From Streptomyces sp. NK15101 (lineage in GTDB: Bacteria > Actinomycetota > Actinomycetes > Streptomycetales > Streptomycetaceae), in contig NZ_JAINVG010000017.1 of assembly GCF_020400725.1 (NCBI RefSeq), positions 48,164-112,163 on the forward strand: 64,000 nucleotides of DNA. The letters run 5' to 3'. Below are positions 51,520 to 60,213 of the stretch, piece by piece; the stretch's first letter is position 1, and each line of letters starts with the position of its first letter. Below the pieces are notes generated by a model, which saw only the letters and a program-made list of their open reading frames with translations, was not told where the DNA came from and did not search any database. A program made the translations under genes and the position numbers.

Positions 51520-51541
51520 CCGTCGCCGCACCCGGCCCCCC

Positions 51542-51865
51542 TCAGGGGGTGTCGGCCCCCTGAGGGGCGGATGCGGCGACGGCCAGGACCTCGGCGACCG
51601 TCTCCGGCTCGAAGTTGACGGCGCTGGACCAGCCGCCGATGGTCAGCCGGAACCACACCGAGCTGGTGATCACACCGTCAGGGTGCTGGTCCTCCACAAC
51701 CTCGTCACCCGGCGACCACCCCTCGGCCCGGTATGCGACGGACGCGTCCGGCATCAGCAGACGGACGACCGGACTGTCCAGGGACGGTCCGGAACGGACG
51801 TTTGCGTCACGCCACACGGGCCCGAGCCGGGCGGGCATGACGTGGTATTCAGAGGATGAGGACAT
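51542..51865 (-). CDS. Small SH3-like domain protein
   Basis: A 107-residue protein. VWRDANVRSGPSLDSPVVRLLMPDA matches the bacterial SH3 pattern (ANVRSGPS...), and SVWFRLTIGGWSSAVNFEPE continues it. There is no signal peptide, unlike most cell-wall SH3 proteins, so it is probably cytoplasmic. AAGGAG precedes ATG 51865; the frame extends further upstream without support. It lies 82 bp after the fused monooxygenase gene and is the last gene of the long minus-strand run. Function unknown. Confidence 0.75.
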   Translation of the reverse strand: MSSSSEYHVMPARLGPVWRDANVRSGPSLDSPVVRLLMPDASVAYRAEGWSPGDEVVEDQHPDGVITSSVWFRLTIGGWSSAVNFEPETVAEVLAVAASAPQGADTP

Positions 51866-51947
51866 AGGAACCACTCCTTGCCGCCGCGCTTCCACGCGCG
51901 GTGTGTTCGACTTTCTGCCTGCAACGACGGAATCCGTGCCGCACGGA

Positions 51948-53774
51948 TCAGGCGACGGCACCCAGGACGTTCGCCACGGCGCCGTCGCGGGCACCGCCCA
52001 GCCAGACCACCTGGGTCACCATCTCGATCAGCCGCGCCGCGTCGGGCCCGGGCTCGTCGGCGACGGAAGGCCGCGGCGGCACCTGGGAGACGGCGGCGCC
52101 CACGGGCGTCGGCCAGCCTCGCAGCGCGTGGCCTATGGTGCGCAGCGTGGTCAGTGTCGAGACCGCGCCCTGCGCGCCCGAGCCGACCGCGACCGTGCCG
52201 ATGGCGCGTCCCTCCAGGTACGGCACCGGCCCGCCGATGTCGTTGACGTAGTCGAGGGCGTTCTTCAGCAGCCCCGAAACGGTGGCGTGGTACGTCGGCG
52301 ACACGAGGATCACGCCGTCGGCGGCGCGCAGTTCACCGAGGAAGCCGGCCACGGCCGCGTGCGACCCGGCCAGTCCGGGCCGGTAGGCGGGGAAGTCGAT
52401 CTCCGCGCCGGTGAAGACACGGGCCGACGCGCCCTGTTCGGCGCACCGCTGGGCACACCATTCGGCCACCTGGTCGCAGGTGGACCCCATGCGCAGCGAG
52501 CCGCTGATCAGGACGATGTGCGGTGCCATGGCGGTGGTCTCCTTCTTCGTACGGACGGTGGTCATCAGGGTGGGTGCGGCGCCCCGTTCCGGGCGACGGG
52601 ACCGCGTCCGGGGTCGCCAGCCGAGGACGTCGACGACGTCGGCGTCCTTGCGCCCGGCGGACCGGATGTGGGCGTTGCGCCGCTCCTCGCCCTCCTGGTC
52701 GGCCCCCTGGTCGAGCGAGCCCTGACGGCGCGAGGCCAGGACCACGGCCGCGGCCCGGTCGACGCGCTCGCGGGCGTAGGCGGCGAGGGCGTCGGGCACC
52801 TCGTCCTCCGAGGCGAGCGCATCGACGAGCACGGCGGCGTCCTCCAACGCGATGTTGGCACCCTGTCCGAGGGCCGGGACCATCGGGTGCGCCGCGTCGC
52901 CGAGGAGCGCCACCCGGCCGTCCACCCAGCGCGAGGTGGGCTCGCGGTCGTGGATGTCGGTGACGACGATGTCCTCCGGATCCGCGTCGCGCACCAGGTC
53001 GACGATGGGCGGGTGCCAGCCCTCCAGGGCGTCGAGCAGGGCCAGCCGGGCGCCGGCGGCACCCTTGGCGGGCCACTCCCCGGCCGGCGAGGTGATCTTG
53101 GCGGTCCAGTACAGGGTGTCCCCGCCGACCGGGGCGACGAACAGTTGGACGCCGCGCCCGTTGACGACGTACCCGTGTTGCCCGAGGACGGAGCCGGTGG
53201 TCCGCCCGCGGACCGAGGTGTAGCCCTGGTAGAGCGGCGGTTCGCCGCCCAGCATCCGGGCCCGGACCGCCGAGTGGATGCCGTCGGCGCCGATCAGCGC
53301 ATCGCAGTCGACGACGTCCCCGTCGGACAGCGTCACTGCGACGTGCCCGGGGTGCCCGGTGTAGTCCGTGACGGCGGTCGCCAGGCGGACGGCCGCCCCG
53401 GCCTTGAGCGCCTCGTCGAGCAGCAGCCGGTACAGGGCGGAGCGCAGGACGGGGATCTGGGGCTCGCCCAGGATGTCGGCGGCGGCGCCGATCGGCTCCT
53501 CCGCGAGCACGGTGCCGGACGCGTCCATCAGCACCCGCACCTCGTCGCGCCGGGTGACGTGCCCGACGGCCCGCAGCCGGGCGCCGATGCGCGCGCCCAG
53601 GGCGTCGGCCGCCCGCACCCCGTTCGGGTAGAGCACGAGGCCGGAGCCGCCGGCGCTGATCCGCTTCGCCCGTTCGACGACGGTGACGTCGAGACCGCGC
53701 GCGGCCATGCCCGCGGCAGCCGCGAGCCCGCCGATCCCGCCGCCCGCCACCACGACGGACCATCTTCTGGCCAT
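51948..53774 (-). CDS. FAD monooxygenase fused in frame to an NADPH-dependent FMN reductase
   Basis: A single 608-residue frame. Residues 1-360 are a salicylate-hydroxylase-type FAD monooxygenase: VVVAGGGIGGLAAAAGMA, ADGIHSAVR and VALLGDAAHPMVPALGQGANIALEDA. After a polar, charged linker (about 360-420) comes a flavodoxin-like NAD(P)H:FMN reductase: LISGSLRMGSTCD and SPTYHATVSGLLKNALDYV. An internal ATG at 52530 with AAGGAG upstream could also start the reductase alone, so both fused and free forms are possible. It overlaps none of its neighbours: 1 bp separates it from the amidohydrolase. The reductase could supply reduced flavin to the dehydrogenase-like monooxygenases. Confidence 0.82.
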   Translation of the reverse strand: MARRWSVVVAGGGIGGLAAAAGMAARGLDVTVVERAKRISAGGSGLVLYPNGVRAADALGARIGARLRAVGHVTRRDEVRVLMDASGTVLAEEPIGAAADILGEPQIPVLRSALYRLLLDEALKAGAAVRLATAVTDYTGHPGHVAVTLSDGDVVDCDALIGADGIHSAVRARMLGGEPPLYQGYTSVRGRTTGSVLGQHGYVVNGRGVQLFVAPVGGDTLYWTAKITSPAGEWPAKGAAGARLALLDALEGWHPPIVDLVRDADPEDIVVTDIHDREPTSRWVDGRVALLGDAAHPMVPALGQGANIALEDAAVLVDALASEDEVPDALAAYARERVDRAAAVVLASRRQGSLDQGADQEGEERRNAHIRSAGRKDADVVDVLGWRPRTRSRRPERGAAPTLMTTVRTKKETTAMAPHIVLISGSLRMGSTCDQVAEWCAQRCAEQGASARVFTGAEIDFPAYRPGLAGSHAAVAGFLGELRAADGVILVSPTYHATVSGLLKNALDYVNDIGGPVPYLEGRAIGTVAVGSGAQGAVSTLTTLRTIGHALRGWPTPVGAAVSQVPPRPSVADEPGPDAARLIEMVTQVVWLGGARDGAVANVLGAVA

Positions 53775-53775
53775 G

Positions 53776-55215
53776 TCATCCCTCCCGGGCGGCGAGCGCC
53801 GCCGTCTGTGTGCCGTCCGCGGAAGTCCTGTCCCCGGAGGTTCCGGCCGCGGCCCTCAGCAGACGGCCGTCGTACGCGCCGAAGGCGCCCGAGGCGGCGT
53901 CCCACACCGTGCGGCCGGCCCGCAGGGTGCGCTCGACACGGCCGGTGAACGTCCAGCCCTCGTAGGCCGACCAGCCGCACTTGCTCTCCACGTCGTGCGC
54001 CGACAGCATCCAGGAGGTGTCGGGCGCGAAGACGACCAGATCGGCGTCGGCGCCCGTCTCGATCCGCCCCTTGCCCGGAAGCCGGAACAGCTCGGCCGGC
54101 GCCTGCGACAGATGCCGCACCAGACGGGTCACGGCGACGTCCGGATCCTCGTCGGGCCACCTGCGGCGCATTCCGGTCCACACGGCGACGGCCAGCTCCT
54201 GCACGCCGGGCAGCCCCGGCGGCGAGGCGGCGACCGAACGCGTCTTCTCGGCGACGGTGTGCGGCGCGTGATCGCTGCCGAGCGTGGCGAGCTGCCCGCC
54301 CGCCAGCGCCCGCCACAGGCGGTCCTGGTCCGCCTGCCCCCGGATCGACGGCGACAGCCGCGTGCGGGCGCCGAGGCGGGAGGTGTCCTCGTCGGTGAAC
54401 GACAGGTGGTGGCCGGTGACCTCGAAGGTCACCGGGTATCCGGCGGCCTGCGCCGCGCACACCAGGTCGGCCTCCTCGGCGCTCGACAGGTGCAGGACGT
54501 GGGCCCGCGTGCCGTACCGCCGCACCAGCTCGATCACCTTGGCGACGGCGACGATGCCGCCGGTGCGCGGACGCCGCCGCTCGTACTCCAGATAGCTGCC
54601 CGGCTCCCCCCACCAGGCGTCGAGGAGCGCGAACAGCCCGTCGTCCTCGGCGTGCAGGACGAGCTGCACCCCTCCCTCGGCCGCGGCGGCGAACGCCTTC
54701 TCCAGCACCGCCGGATCGCGCACGACGGTGGGCGCCGTGTGGTGGCCGGCCATGAACACCTTGGCGCTGGTCGCCACCGCCGGGTCGAGGTCCGCGAGGA
54801 TCTCGGGGCGCGCCGGGTCCAGACCGATGTGGAACCGCAGGTCCACCAGCGAACGCCCCTCCACGAGGCGGGCCTTGTCGGACACCGCCTCCGGATCCAG
54901 CGTCGGGGGCACCGTGTTCGGCATGTCCAGCACGGTGGTGACGCCGCCGCGGACAGCCGCCCGGCTGCCGTGCTCCCAGTCCTCCTTGTACGTCAGGCCG
55001 GGCGTGCGGAAGTGCACGTGCGAGTCGATGAGCCCGGGCAGCACGTAGTGGTCGCCGGCGTCGACGCGCTCCGCCGACGCCGGCGCCGTGTCGGTGTCGA
55101 CGACGTCGGTGATCCGCCCGCCGGAGACGAGCACGTGGCCCGGGCGCACGCCCTGCGGCGTCACCAGCCTGCGGCCGCTGACCACGAGGTCGGGCACGGG
55201 GGTCAGCCGGTCCAT
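53776..55215 (-). CDS. Cyclic amidohydrolase (allantoinase/hydantoinase/dihydroorotase type)
   Basis: A 479-residue metal-dependent amidohydrolase. The binuclear site is complete: His66 and His68 (DSHVHF), Lys152 as carbamylated lysine (SAKVFMAGH), His in LHAED, His in HVLHLSS and Asp in LGSDHAPHT. It opens or, in reverse, closes a cyclic ureide or imide ring. In a cluster with carbamoyl- or ureido-type chemistry it could form a hydantoin or dihydropyrimidine ring. ATG 55215 overlaps the acyl-CoA-dehydrogenase-like gene by 13 bp. A purely catabolic role in allantoin use is unlikely given its neighbours. Confidence 0.9.
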   Translation of the reverse strand: MDRLTPVPDLVVSGRRLVTPQGVRPGHVLVSGGRITDVVDTDTAPASAERVDAGDHYVLPGLIDSHVHFRTPGLTYKEDWEHGSRAAVRGGVTTVLDMPNTVPPTLDPEAVSDKARLVEGRSLVDLRFHIGLDPARPEILADLDPAVATSAKVFMAGHHTAPTVVRDPAVLEKAFAAAAEGGVQLVLHAEDDGLFALLDAWWGEPGSYLEYERRRPRTGGIVAVAKVIELVRRYGTRAHVLHLSSAEEADLVCAAQAAGYPVTFEVTGHHLSFTDEDTSRLGARTRLSPSIRGQADQDRLWRALAGGQLATLGSDHAPHTVAEKTRSVAASPPGLPGVQELAVAVWTGMRRRWPDEDPDVAVTRLVRHLSQAPAELFRLPGKGRIETGADADLVVFAPDTSWMLSAHDVESKCGWSAYEGWTFTGRVERTLRAGRTVWDAASGAFGAYDGRLLRAAAGTSGDRTSADGTQTAALAAREG

Positions 55216-56303
55216 GTCGCCGCCACCAGGTCCCGGCACAGGTCGTTGGTCGGCCCCATGAACGCGATGCCGCGCGCGTCGGCGAGCAGCCGCCCGATCC
55301 GGGAGCCCTCGCGGTACCCGGCCGAGCCGAGCATCCGCGCGACGTCGAGGCAGACCTCCTCGGCGGCCACGCTCGCGTGGAGCTTGCTGTGCAGCGTGGT
55401 CAGACCCGGGTCGGCCGAGGTCCGCGCGCCGGCCCGGGCCACGACGGCCCGTGCCGTCTCGACGCGGGTCGCCAGGTCCACCAGCCGGTGGCGCACGCCC
55501 GGCAGGTCCAGCAGGCCGTGCGCCCGCACATGACCGACCGCCAGGTCGAACGCGGCCTGGGCGATGCCCACGGACACCGTGCCGAGGCTGGCGCCCGACT
55601 CCCGGACCCCCGCGATGACCGACGCGGCCCCGCCGGCCGGACCGAGCCGGTCCGCGTCCGTGACGACGCAGTCGTGCAGGGCGATCAGCCCGGTCGCCGA
55701 GCCGCGCATGCCGGCCAGGTCCAGGCCGAGGTCCGGCACGATCCCGGGATTGTCGGCCTCGACCAGGAAGAACGTCTGGCCGTCCGCCCCGTAGCCCGTC
55801 CCGGTGTCGGCCGGACGCGCCGTCTGCACCAGGACCAGGTAGAGGTCGGCGACCCCGGCCCCGGTCGTGAACGTCTTCGAACCGTTCAGCAGCCAGCGGC
55901 CGTCCGCGAGCCGCTCGCCGCCGCTGGCCAGGTTCCGCTTGGCCGCCCCGGCCCCGGTCTCGCTCCACGCGGAGGCCGCGAGCCACGTGCCGTCGGCCAG
56001 CCGCGGCAGCCACCGCTCCCGCTGCTCCTCGGTGCCCCACTCGGAGATCCGGGCGCTCACGGCGAAGTGCTGGAAGGCGATGATCGCCACCGACGGGTCG
56101 ACCTGGGCGATCTCCTCGACGACGCGGTTGACCGCCACGGCGTCCCCGCCCGCGCCACCGTGGCGGACCGGAACGGCCGTACCGAGCAGACCGCTCGCGC
56201 GCAGCGCCGCCAGCACCTCACGGTCCGGCTCGCCGGCGTGGTCGGTCTTGCCGGCGGATTCGGACAGCCGGGCGCGCAGCCCGGCCGTCAGCAGCGGCCT
56301 CAT
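55203..56303 (-). CDS. Acyl-CoA-dehydrogenase-like flavoprotein lacking the catalytic Glu
   Basis: A 366-residue protein with the dehydrogenase fold (ASAWSETGAGAAKRN, WLLNGSKTFTTGAG, LGSAGYREGSRIGRLLADAR). At the place of the usual EGTxxI base it reads AFMGPTNDL, so the glutamate is absent. Members like this include N-hydroxylases and group D monooxygenases that use reduced flavin and O2. The FMN reductase domain two genes away could feed it. ATG 56303 overlaps the PrpF-type stop (ATGA); ATG 56327 is an alternative. Confidence 0.82.
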   Translation of the reverse strand: MRPLLTAGLRARLSESAGKTDHAGEPDREVLAALRASGLLGTAVPVRHGGAGGDAVAVNRVVEEIAQVDPSVAIIAFQHFAVSARISEWGTEEQRERWLPRLADGTWLAASAWSETGAGAAKRNLASGGERLADGRWLLNGSKTFTTGAGVADLYLVLVQTARPADTGTGYGADGQTFFLVEADNPGIVPDLGLDLAGMRGSATGLIALHDCVVTDADRLGPAGGAASVIAGVRESGASLGTVSVGIAQAAFDLAVGHVRAHGLLDLPGVRHRLVDLATRVETARAVVARAGARTSADPGLTTLHSKLHASVAAEEVCLDVARMLGSAGYREGSRIGRLLADARGIAFMGPTNDLCRDLVAATWTG

Positions 56304-57361
56304 GCCGCCCCCGACAGCGCCAGACATTGGGCGACCTCCTCGAATTGCAGATGGCTCAGGGGTGCCAGGACGAACGACCCCTGGAAGGTGACGTGCTTGC
56401 GCGCGACGGTCGCCCACAGCAGGGCGCCCTCGTCTCCGGCGTTCCCGGGGACCGTGGTCACCGCGGTGACGGCCGTCCGTCCGCCGGGAGTGACGATGTC
56501 GGTCGGGCCGGTGTCGGCGCTGTTCTCGCGGGCGATGCTCCAGGGCACGGTCCCGGGGATCCGCACCGCGGTGCCGAGGCAGACGACACCGGTCAGGGCG
56601 ATCGACGGATGCCAGCGCGGCACGGTCACGGCGCGGGCCGCGAGGCCGCCGTCCTCGGACGGCAGCACGGCCGCGATCTTGGGGAAGGCGCCGCCGCGGG
56701 GCCAGCCGAGACGGTCGGCGGCGGCGCCCCGGATCGCCTCGAGACGACCGAGCAGCTCGTCGCCCGCGGCGAACAGGGCGCCCTGGTCGGGCACTCCGAG
56801 GGTGCGCGCGTCCACGAACGCGTACGCGTTGGCGCTGTTGACGAGCGAGACCTCCACCCGCTCGCCGCCGGCCTCCAGCGCGGTGCGCGGCCGGCCGGCG
56901 GGCAGCATGCGACCGAAGGGAACCGGGGACGGCTGGACGAAGGTGACGGTGAAACCGACCCCGTCCCGCTCGACCCGGTCGACCTCGCACACCACGCTGT
57001 CCCCGTTGTTGAGGACCTGGACGCGGATCCGCGCCCCCGGCACCAGCCGGGGCAGCATCCCCGAACGCGAGGCGGCCACCACCGCCGACAGGATCGAGTG
57101 ACCGCACGAGCCGCGCAGGTCGAACCGGTCCGGGGCTCCCGGGAGCGCCTGCACGAAGCGGTAGTCGAGGTCGAACATCGGATGCGCGGACGGCTCGACC
57201 AGCGCGATCTTCAGCACGTGCGCCCCGCCCGCGTCGGCCAGGTAGCGGCGGGCCTCCGCGAGGTGCGCGAGCAGCGCCTCCTCGTCGCGCGGGAGCCGCC
57301 CTGCGTCCAGGACGAACGTCGGGCAGGGGCTGCCCGACGCGTACGCGAGGTGCCCGATCAC
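56300..57361 (-). CDS. PrpF-family isomerase (DAP-epimerase fold)
   Basis: A 353-residue protein with two similar halves, as in PrpF/4-oxalomesaconate tautomerases. Cys86 (RGSCGHSIL) and Cys261 (GVVCLGTA) are the likely acid-base pair. VNSANAYAFVDARTLG and the late VARKHVTFQGSFVLAP segment fit the family. These enzymes shift a double bond or epimerise an alpha carbon without cofactors. The start is GTG 57361, overlapping the asparagine synthetase stop (GTGA). It could move a double bond in an unsaturated di-acid made or used by the operon. Confidence 0.85.
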   Translation of the reverse strand: MIGHLAYASGSPCPTFVLDAGRLPRDEEALLAHLAEARRYLADAGGAHVLKIALVEPSAHPMFDLDYRFVQALPGAPDRFDLRGSCGHSILSAVVAASRSGMLPRLVPGARIRVQVLNNGDSVVCEVDRVERDGVGFTVTFVQPSPVPFGRMLPAGRPRTALEAGGERVEVSLVNSANAYAFVDARTLGVPDQGALFAAGDELLGRLEAIRGAAADRLGWPRGGAFPKIAAVLPSEDGGLAARAVTVPRWHPSIALTGVVCLGTAVRIPGTVPWSIARENSADTGPTDIVTPGGRTAVTAVTTVPGNAGDEGALLWATVARKHVTFQGSFVLAPLSHLQFEEVAQCLALSGAA

Positions 57362-59199
57362 GCCGCCACCGCCAGCGGTCTCGTGGCGCCCGGCGGCGTC
57401 CCGGTCGCGTCGAGGCGCCGCACGGAGTGCCGGAACTGCTCCTGCCACACCTCGTGCACCAGCAGGGCCCACAGGGCCAGCGACGTGGTGTCGTCGGGCC
57501 GGTCGGCCTGCGCGGCGAACAGGGCGTCGACGGCCCGCCCGTCCAGCCGCCCGTCGGCCGCGACCCGCCCCGGCGCCAGCAGGTCCCGGGCGTACTCCCA
57601 CAAGGAGGTGCCGGGCCGCAGCATCGCCGTCACCGGCAGCGTGAACGGCTGCTTGGGACGGGACAGCACCCGCTCCGGCAGCAGCCCGGCCGCCGCCGCG
57701 TAGAGGGTCCGCTTGACCTGCCCGCCCTGGATCCGCTGGTGGTCGGCGAGCGCCCGCCCCAGGGCCACCACCGACCGCTGGCAGAAGGGCACCCGGGCCT
57801 CCACCGAGGAGGCCATGCTCAGGTGGTCGACGCGGCGCAGGTGGTACGCGGGCAGGCGCTGCTCCAGCTCGAACCGGGTGATGCGGTCGAGGACCGTGCC
57901 GGGGCCGTGGAGCAGATCGTCCCGGGCCGCCGCGGGCAGCGCCGGATCCGCGGCGACATGGGCCCGGTACGCCTCGGTGTACAGCCCGTTCCGCAGGGCC
58001 GCCGGCGCCGCGGACAGGGCGTCCAGATAGCCCTCCGACCAGTCCTCGCCCGCGGCGGCGCGCTCGGCCGCGACCCGCATCCGCTCGTAGCCGCCGAACA
58101 CCTCGTCGGCGGCGTCGCCCGTGAGGGCGACCGTGAAGCCCGCGTCGCGGACCGCCCGGAACAGGGCGAACGTGCTGAGCGCGATCGGGTCGGCGTTCGG
58201 CTGGCCCAGGTGCCACACCGTGTCCTCGAGGAGCGCGGGGAAGTCCGCCGGGTCGATCTCCACCTGGTGGTGCGTCGCCCCGGCGCGCTCGGCGACCTCA
58301 CGGGCGAAGTGCCGCTCGTCGAACGGCCAGGCGCCCCGGTAGGCGATGTTGAACGTGTGCACCGGGCCCCGTTCGGCCGCGAGCGCCGTGACCAGACTGG
58401 AGTCCAGGCCGCCCGAGGTGATCAGGGCCACCGGGACGTCCGCCACGAGCAGCCGGCCCACCTCGGAGCGCAGCGCGTGCCGCACCCGCCGCGCCGCGCT
58501 GAACCCGTCGCCGGCCTGCGCGGCGGGCAGATCCGCCGCCCGCCGCCGGACACGCGGGATGCCGCCCAGCTCGCACACCCAGGTCGTGCCCGGCTCCAGC
58601 ACCTCCACGTCCTCGTACACGGTCCGCGTGCCGAACGGGGTACGGGTCGCCAGGTACGCGTCCAGGGCGGACTCCCGCACCCGGCCGCCGATCCCGCCGA
58701 ACCCCAGCAGCGCCGGCAGTTCGGAGGAGAACCGCAGGGAACGGTCGGCCGCGTCCCACCGGTGGTACAGCGGCTTCATCCCGATGTGGTCGGTGGCAAG
58801 GAGCAGCCGGGGCACCTCGCCGCGCGAGTCGACGAGCGCCAGCGCGTACATGCCGTCGAGGTGCTCGGTGAACTCCTCGCCGTACTCCAGGTACAGGGCC
58901 GGCAGCACGGAGCCGTCGCAGCGGTCGGGCAGCGAGTGCCCCCGCGCCTCCAGCCGGCGGCGCAGCTCCTCGTGGTTGTAGATCTCCCCGTTGAACACGA
59001 CCTGCACCGGCCCGCCCCGGCCGTACGGCTGCTCGCCGCCGTCCAGGTCGACGACCGCGAGCCTGTTGTTGCCCAGGCCCCAGTCGGGCGCCTGGGACAG
59101 GCCCGTCGCGTCCGGGCCTCCGTGCCGCTGGAGGGCGGCGACGGTCCGCATCTCGTGCGGCGTCGCCACCGTGTTGAAGTAGCCGAAGATCCGGCACAT
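57358..59199 (-). CDS. Asparagine synthetase-type amidotransferase, copy 2
   Basis: A 613-residue class II amidotransferase. Cys2 (MCRIFGYF) keeps the nucleophile although the following residues differ from the usual MCGIAG. FNGEIYNHEEL, LITSGGLDSSLVTALA and ALTGDAADEVFGGYERM are present. It should use glutamine to amidate a carboxylate, probably a pathway acid rather than aspartate, as this is the second such gene in the window. It differs widely from the protein at 12779-14644, so it is not a recent copy. It lies 31 bp after cysteine synthase copy 2 and is coupled to the PrpF-type gene. Confidence 0.88.
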   Translation of the reverse strand: MCRIFGYFNTVATPHEMRTVAALQRHGGPDATGLSQAPDWGLGNNRLAVVDLDGGEQPYGRGGPVQVVFNGEIYNHEELRRRLEARGHSLPDRCDGSVLPALYLEYGEEFTEHLDGMYALALVDSRGEVPRLLLATDHIGMKPLYHRWDAADRSLRFSSELPALLGFGGIGGRVRESALDAYLATRTPFGTRTVYEDVEVLEPGTTWVCELGGIPRVRRRAADLPAAQAGDGFSAARRVRHALRSEVGRLLVADVPVALITSGGLDSSLVTALAAERGPVHTFNIAYRGAWPFDERHFAREVAERAGATHHQVEIDPADFPALLEDTVWHLGQPNADPIALSTFALFRAVRDAGFTVALTGDAADEVFGGYERMRVAAERAAAGEDWSEGYLDALSAAPAALRNGLYTEAYRAHVAADPALPAAARDDLLHGPGTVLDRITRFELEQRLPAYHLRRVDHLSMASSVEARVPFCQRSVVALGRALADHQRIQGGQVKRTLYAAAAGLLPERVLSRPKQPFTLPVTAMLRPGTSLWEYARDLLAPGRVAADGRLDGRAVDALFAAQADRPDDTTSLALWALLVHEVWQEQFRHSVRRLDATGTPPGATRPLAVAA

Positions 59200-59230
59200 G
59201 GCTGCCTGTCTTTCGTGAGGAGGCGACGGA

Positions 59231-60187
59231 TCAGCGGGCCGTCGACAGATAGCGCTCCCCGCTGTCGGGGAAGACGGTGACGACCGTGGCGCCCGCCCAA
59301 CGCGGGTCGGAGGCCACGGCGCGGCTCGCCCAGGCGGCGGCTCCCGAGGAGACGCCGACGGTGAGGCCGGTGGCCCGGGTGATCTCCCGGGAGGTGACGG
59401 CCGCGGCCTCGTCCGGGACCGCGACGACCTCGTCCACGAGGGAGAGGTCGGTGATGTCCGAGACGTAGCCGGCGCCGATGCCGGGGATGCCGTGCGGGCC
59501 GGGCTCGCCCCCGGACATCACGGCGCTGCGGGCCGGTTCGACGGCCACCACGTGCAGGGCGGTGCGTTCCTTCAGATAGCGGGCCGTGCCCGTCAGCGTG
59601 CCGCCGGTGCCGACCCCGCACACCAGGACGTCGACGCGGCCCCCCGTGGCCTCCCAGATCTCCGGGCCCGTGGTCTCGTAGTGCGCCCGTACGTTGGCCG
59701 GGTTGCGGTCCTGGTGCGGCACCCACGAGCCGGGCAGGGTGCGCTGGAGCTCCTCCGCGTACGCCCACGCGGCCATCAGACCGTCCTGATGCGGCACGAG
59801 GTGGACCTCGGCGCCCAGCTCCCGGAGGATCAGGCGGCGTTCCTCGGTGGCGTTGTCGGGCATCACGATGACGCACCGGTGGCCGCGGCGGGCGCACAGC
59901 GCGGCCAGCGAGATGCCGGTGCTGCCGGAGGAGCACTCGATGACCGTGCCCCCCGTCGGCGGGAGCAGCCCCGCCTCCTCCGCGGCCCGCACCATGAACA
60001 GCGCGGCCCGGTCCTTCACGCTGGAGAGCGGATTGGCCATCTCCACCTTGGCGAGCAGCCGCACCGAGCCGGGCAGTCCCGGCAGCGGGACCTCCAGCAG
60101 CGGCGTGCGCCCCACCAGGTCCTCCAGCGACCGGGCCGGCGGCGCCACGGCGGCGCCCCCGGGCCGGGTGCTCAGGTCTGTCGTCAC
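59231..60187 (-). CDS. Cysteine synthase-like PLP enzyme, copy 2
   Basis: A 318-residue beta-replacement enzyme. Lys58 (NPLSSVKDRAAL) binds PLP, GVGTGGTLTG the phosphate. The substrate loop reads SSGSTGISLA instead of TSGNTG, a change near the carboxylate-binding Asn that may alter the accepted nucleophile or leaving group. The start is GTG 60187, with GAGGAGGGG upstream. It lies 26 bp after the HpcH-type gene. No second acetyltransferase lies in this operon, so it may draw O-acetylserine from the CysE at 42061-42726 or use another activated serine. Confidence 0.88.
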   Translation of the reverse strand: MTTDLSTRPGGAAVAPPARSLEDLVGRTPLLEVPLPGLPGSVRLLAKVEMANPLSSVKDRAALFMVRAAEEAGLLPPTGGTVIECSSGSTGISLAALCARRGHRCVIVMPDNATEERRLILRELGAEVHLVPHQDGLMAAWAYAEELQRTLPGSWVPHQDRNPANVRAHYETTGPEIWEATGGRVDVLVCGVGTGGTLTGTARYLKERTALHVVAVEPARSAVMSGGEPGPHGIPGIGAGYVSDITDLSLVDEVVAVPDEAAAVTSREITRATGLTVGVSSGAAAWASRAVASDPRWAGATVVTVFPDSGERYLSTAR

Positions 60188-60213
60188 GGTTCCCCTCCTC
60201 GTCCGGTGCCCGT

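Noticed and set aside
12779..59199. The AsnB homologues as beta-lactam synthetases of a clavam or carbapenem pathway
   Set aside because: Both keep Cys2 of active glutaminases. Carboxyethyl-arginine synthase-like context, amidinohydrolase and clavaminate-type genes are missing.
41049..60187. SbnA-type diaminopropionate synthesis
   Set aside because: No SbnB-like dehydrogenase partner is present, and both enzymes carry ordinary CysK-like lysine loops. It remains possible but unsupported.
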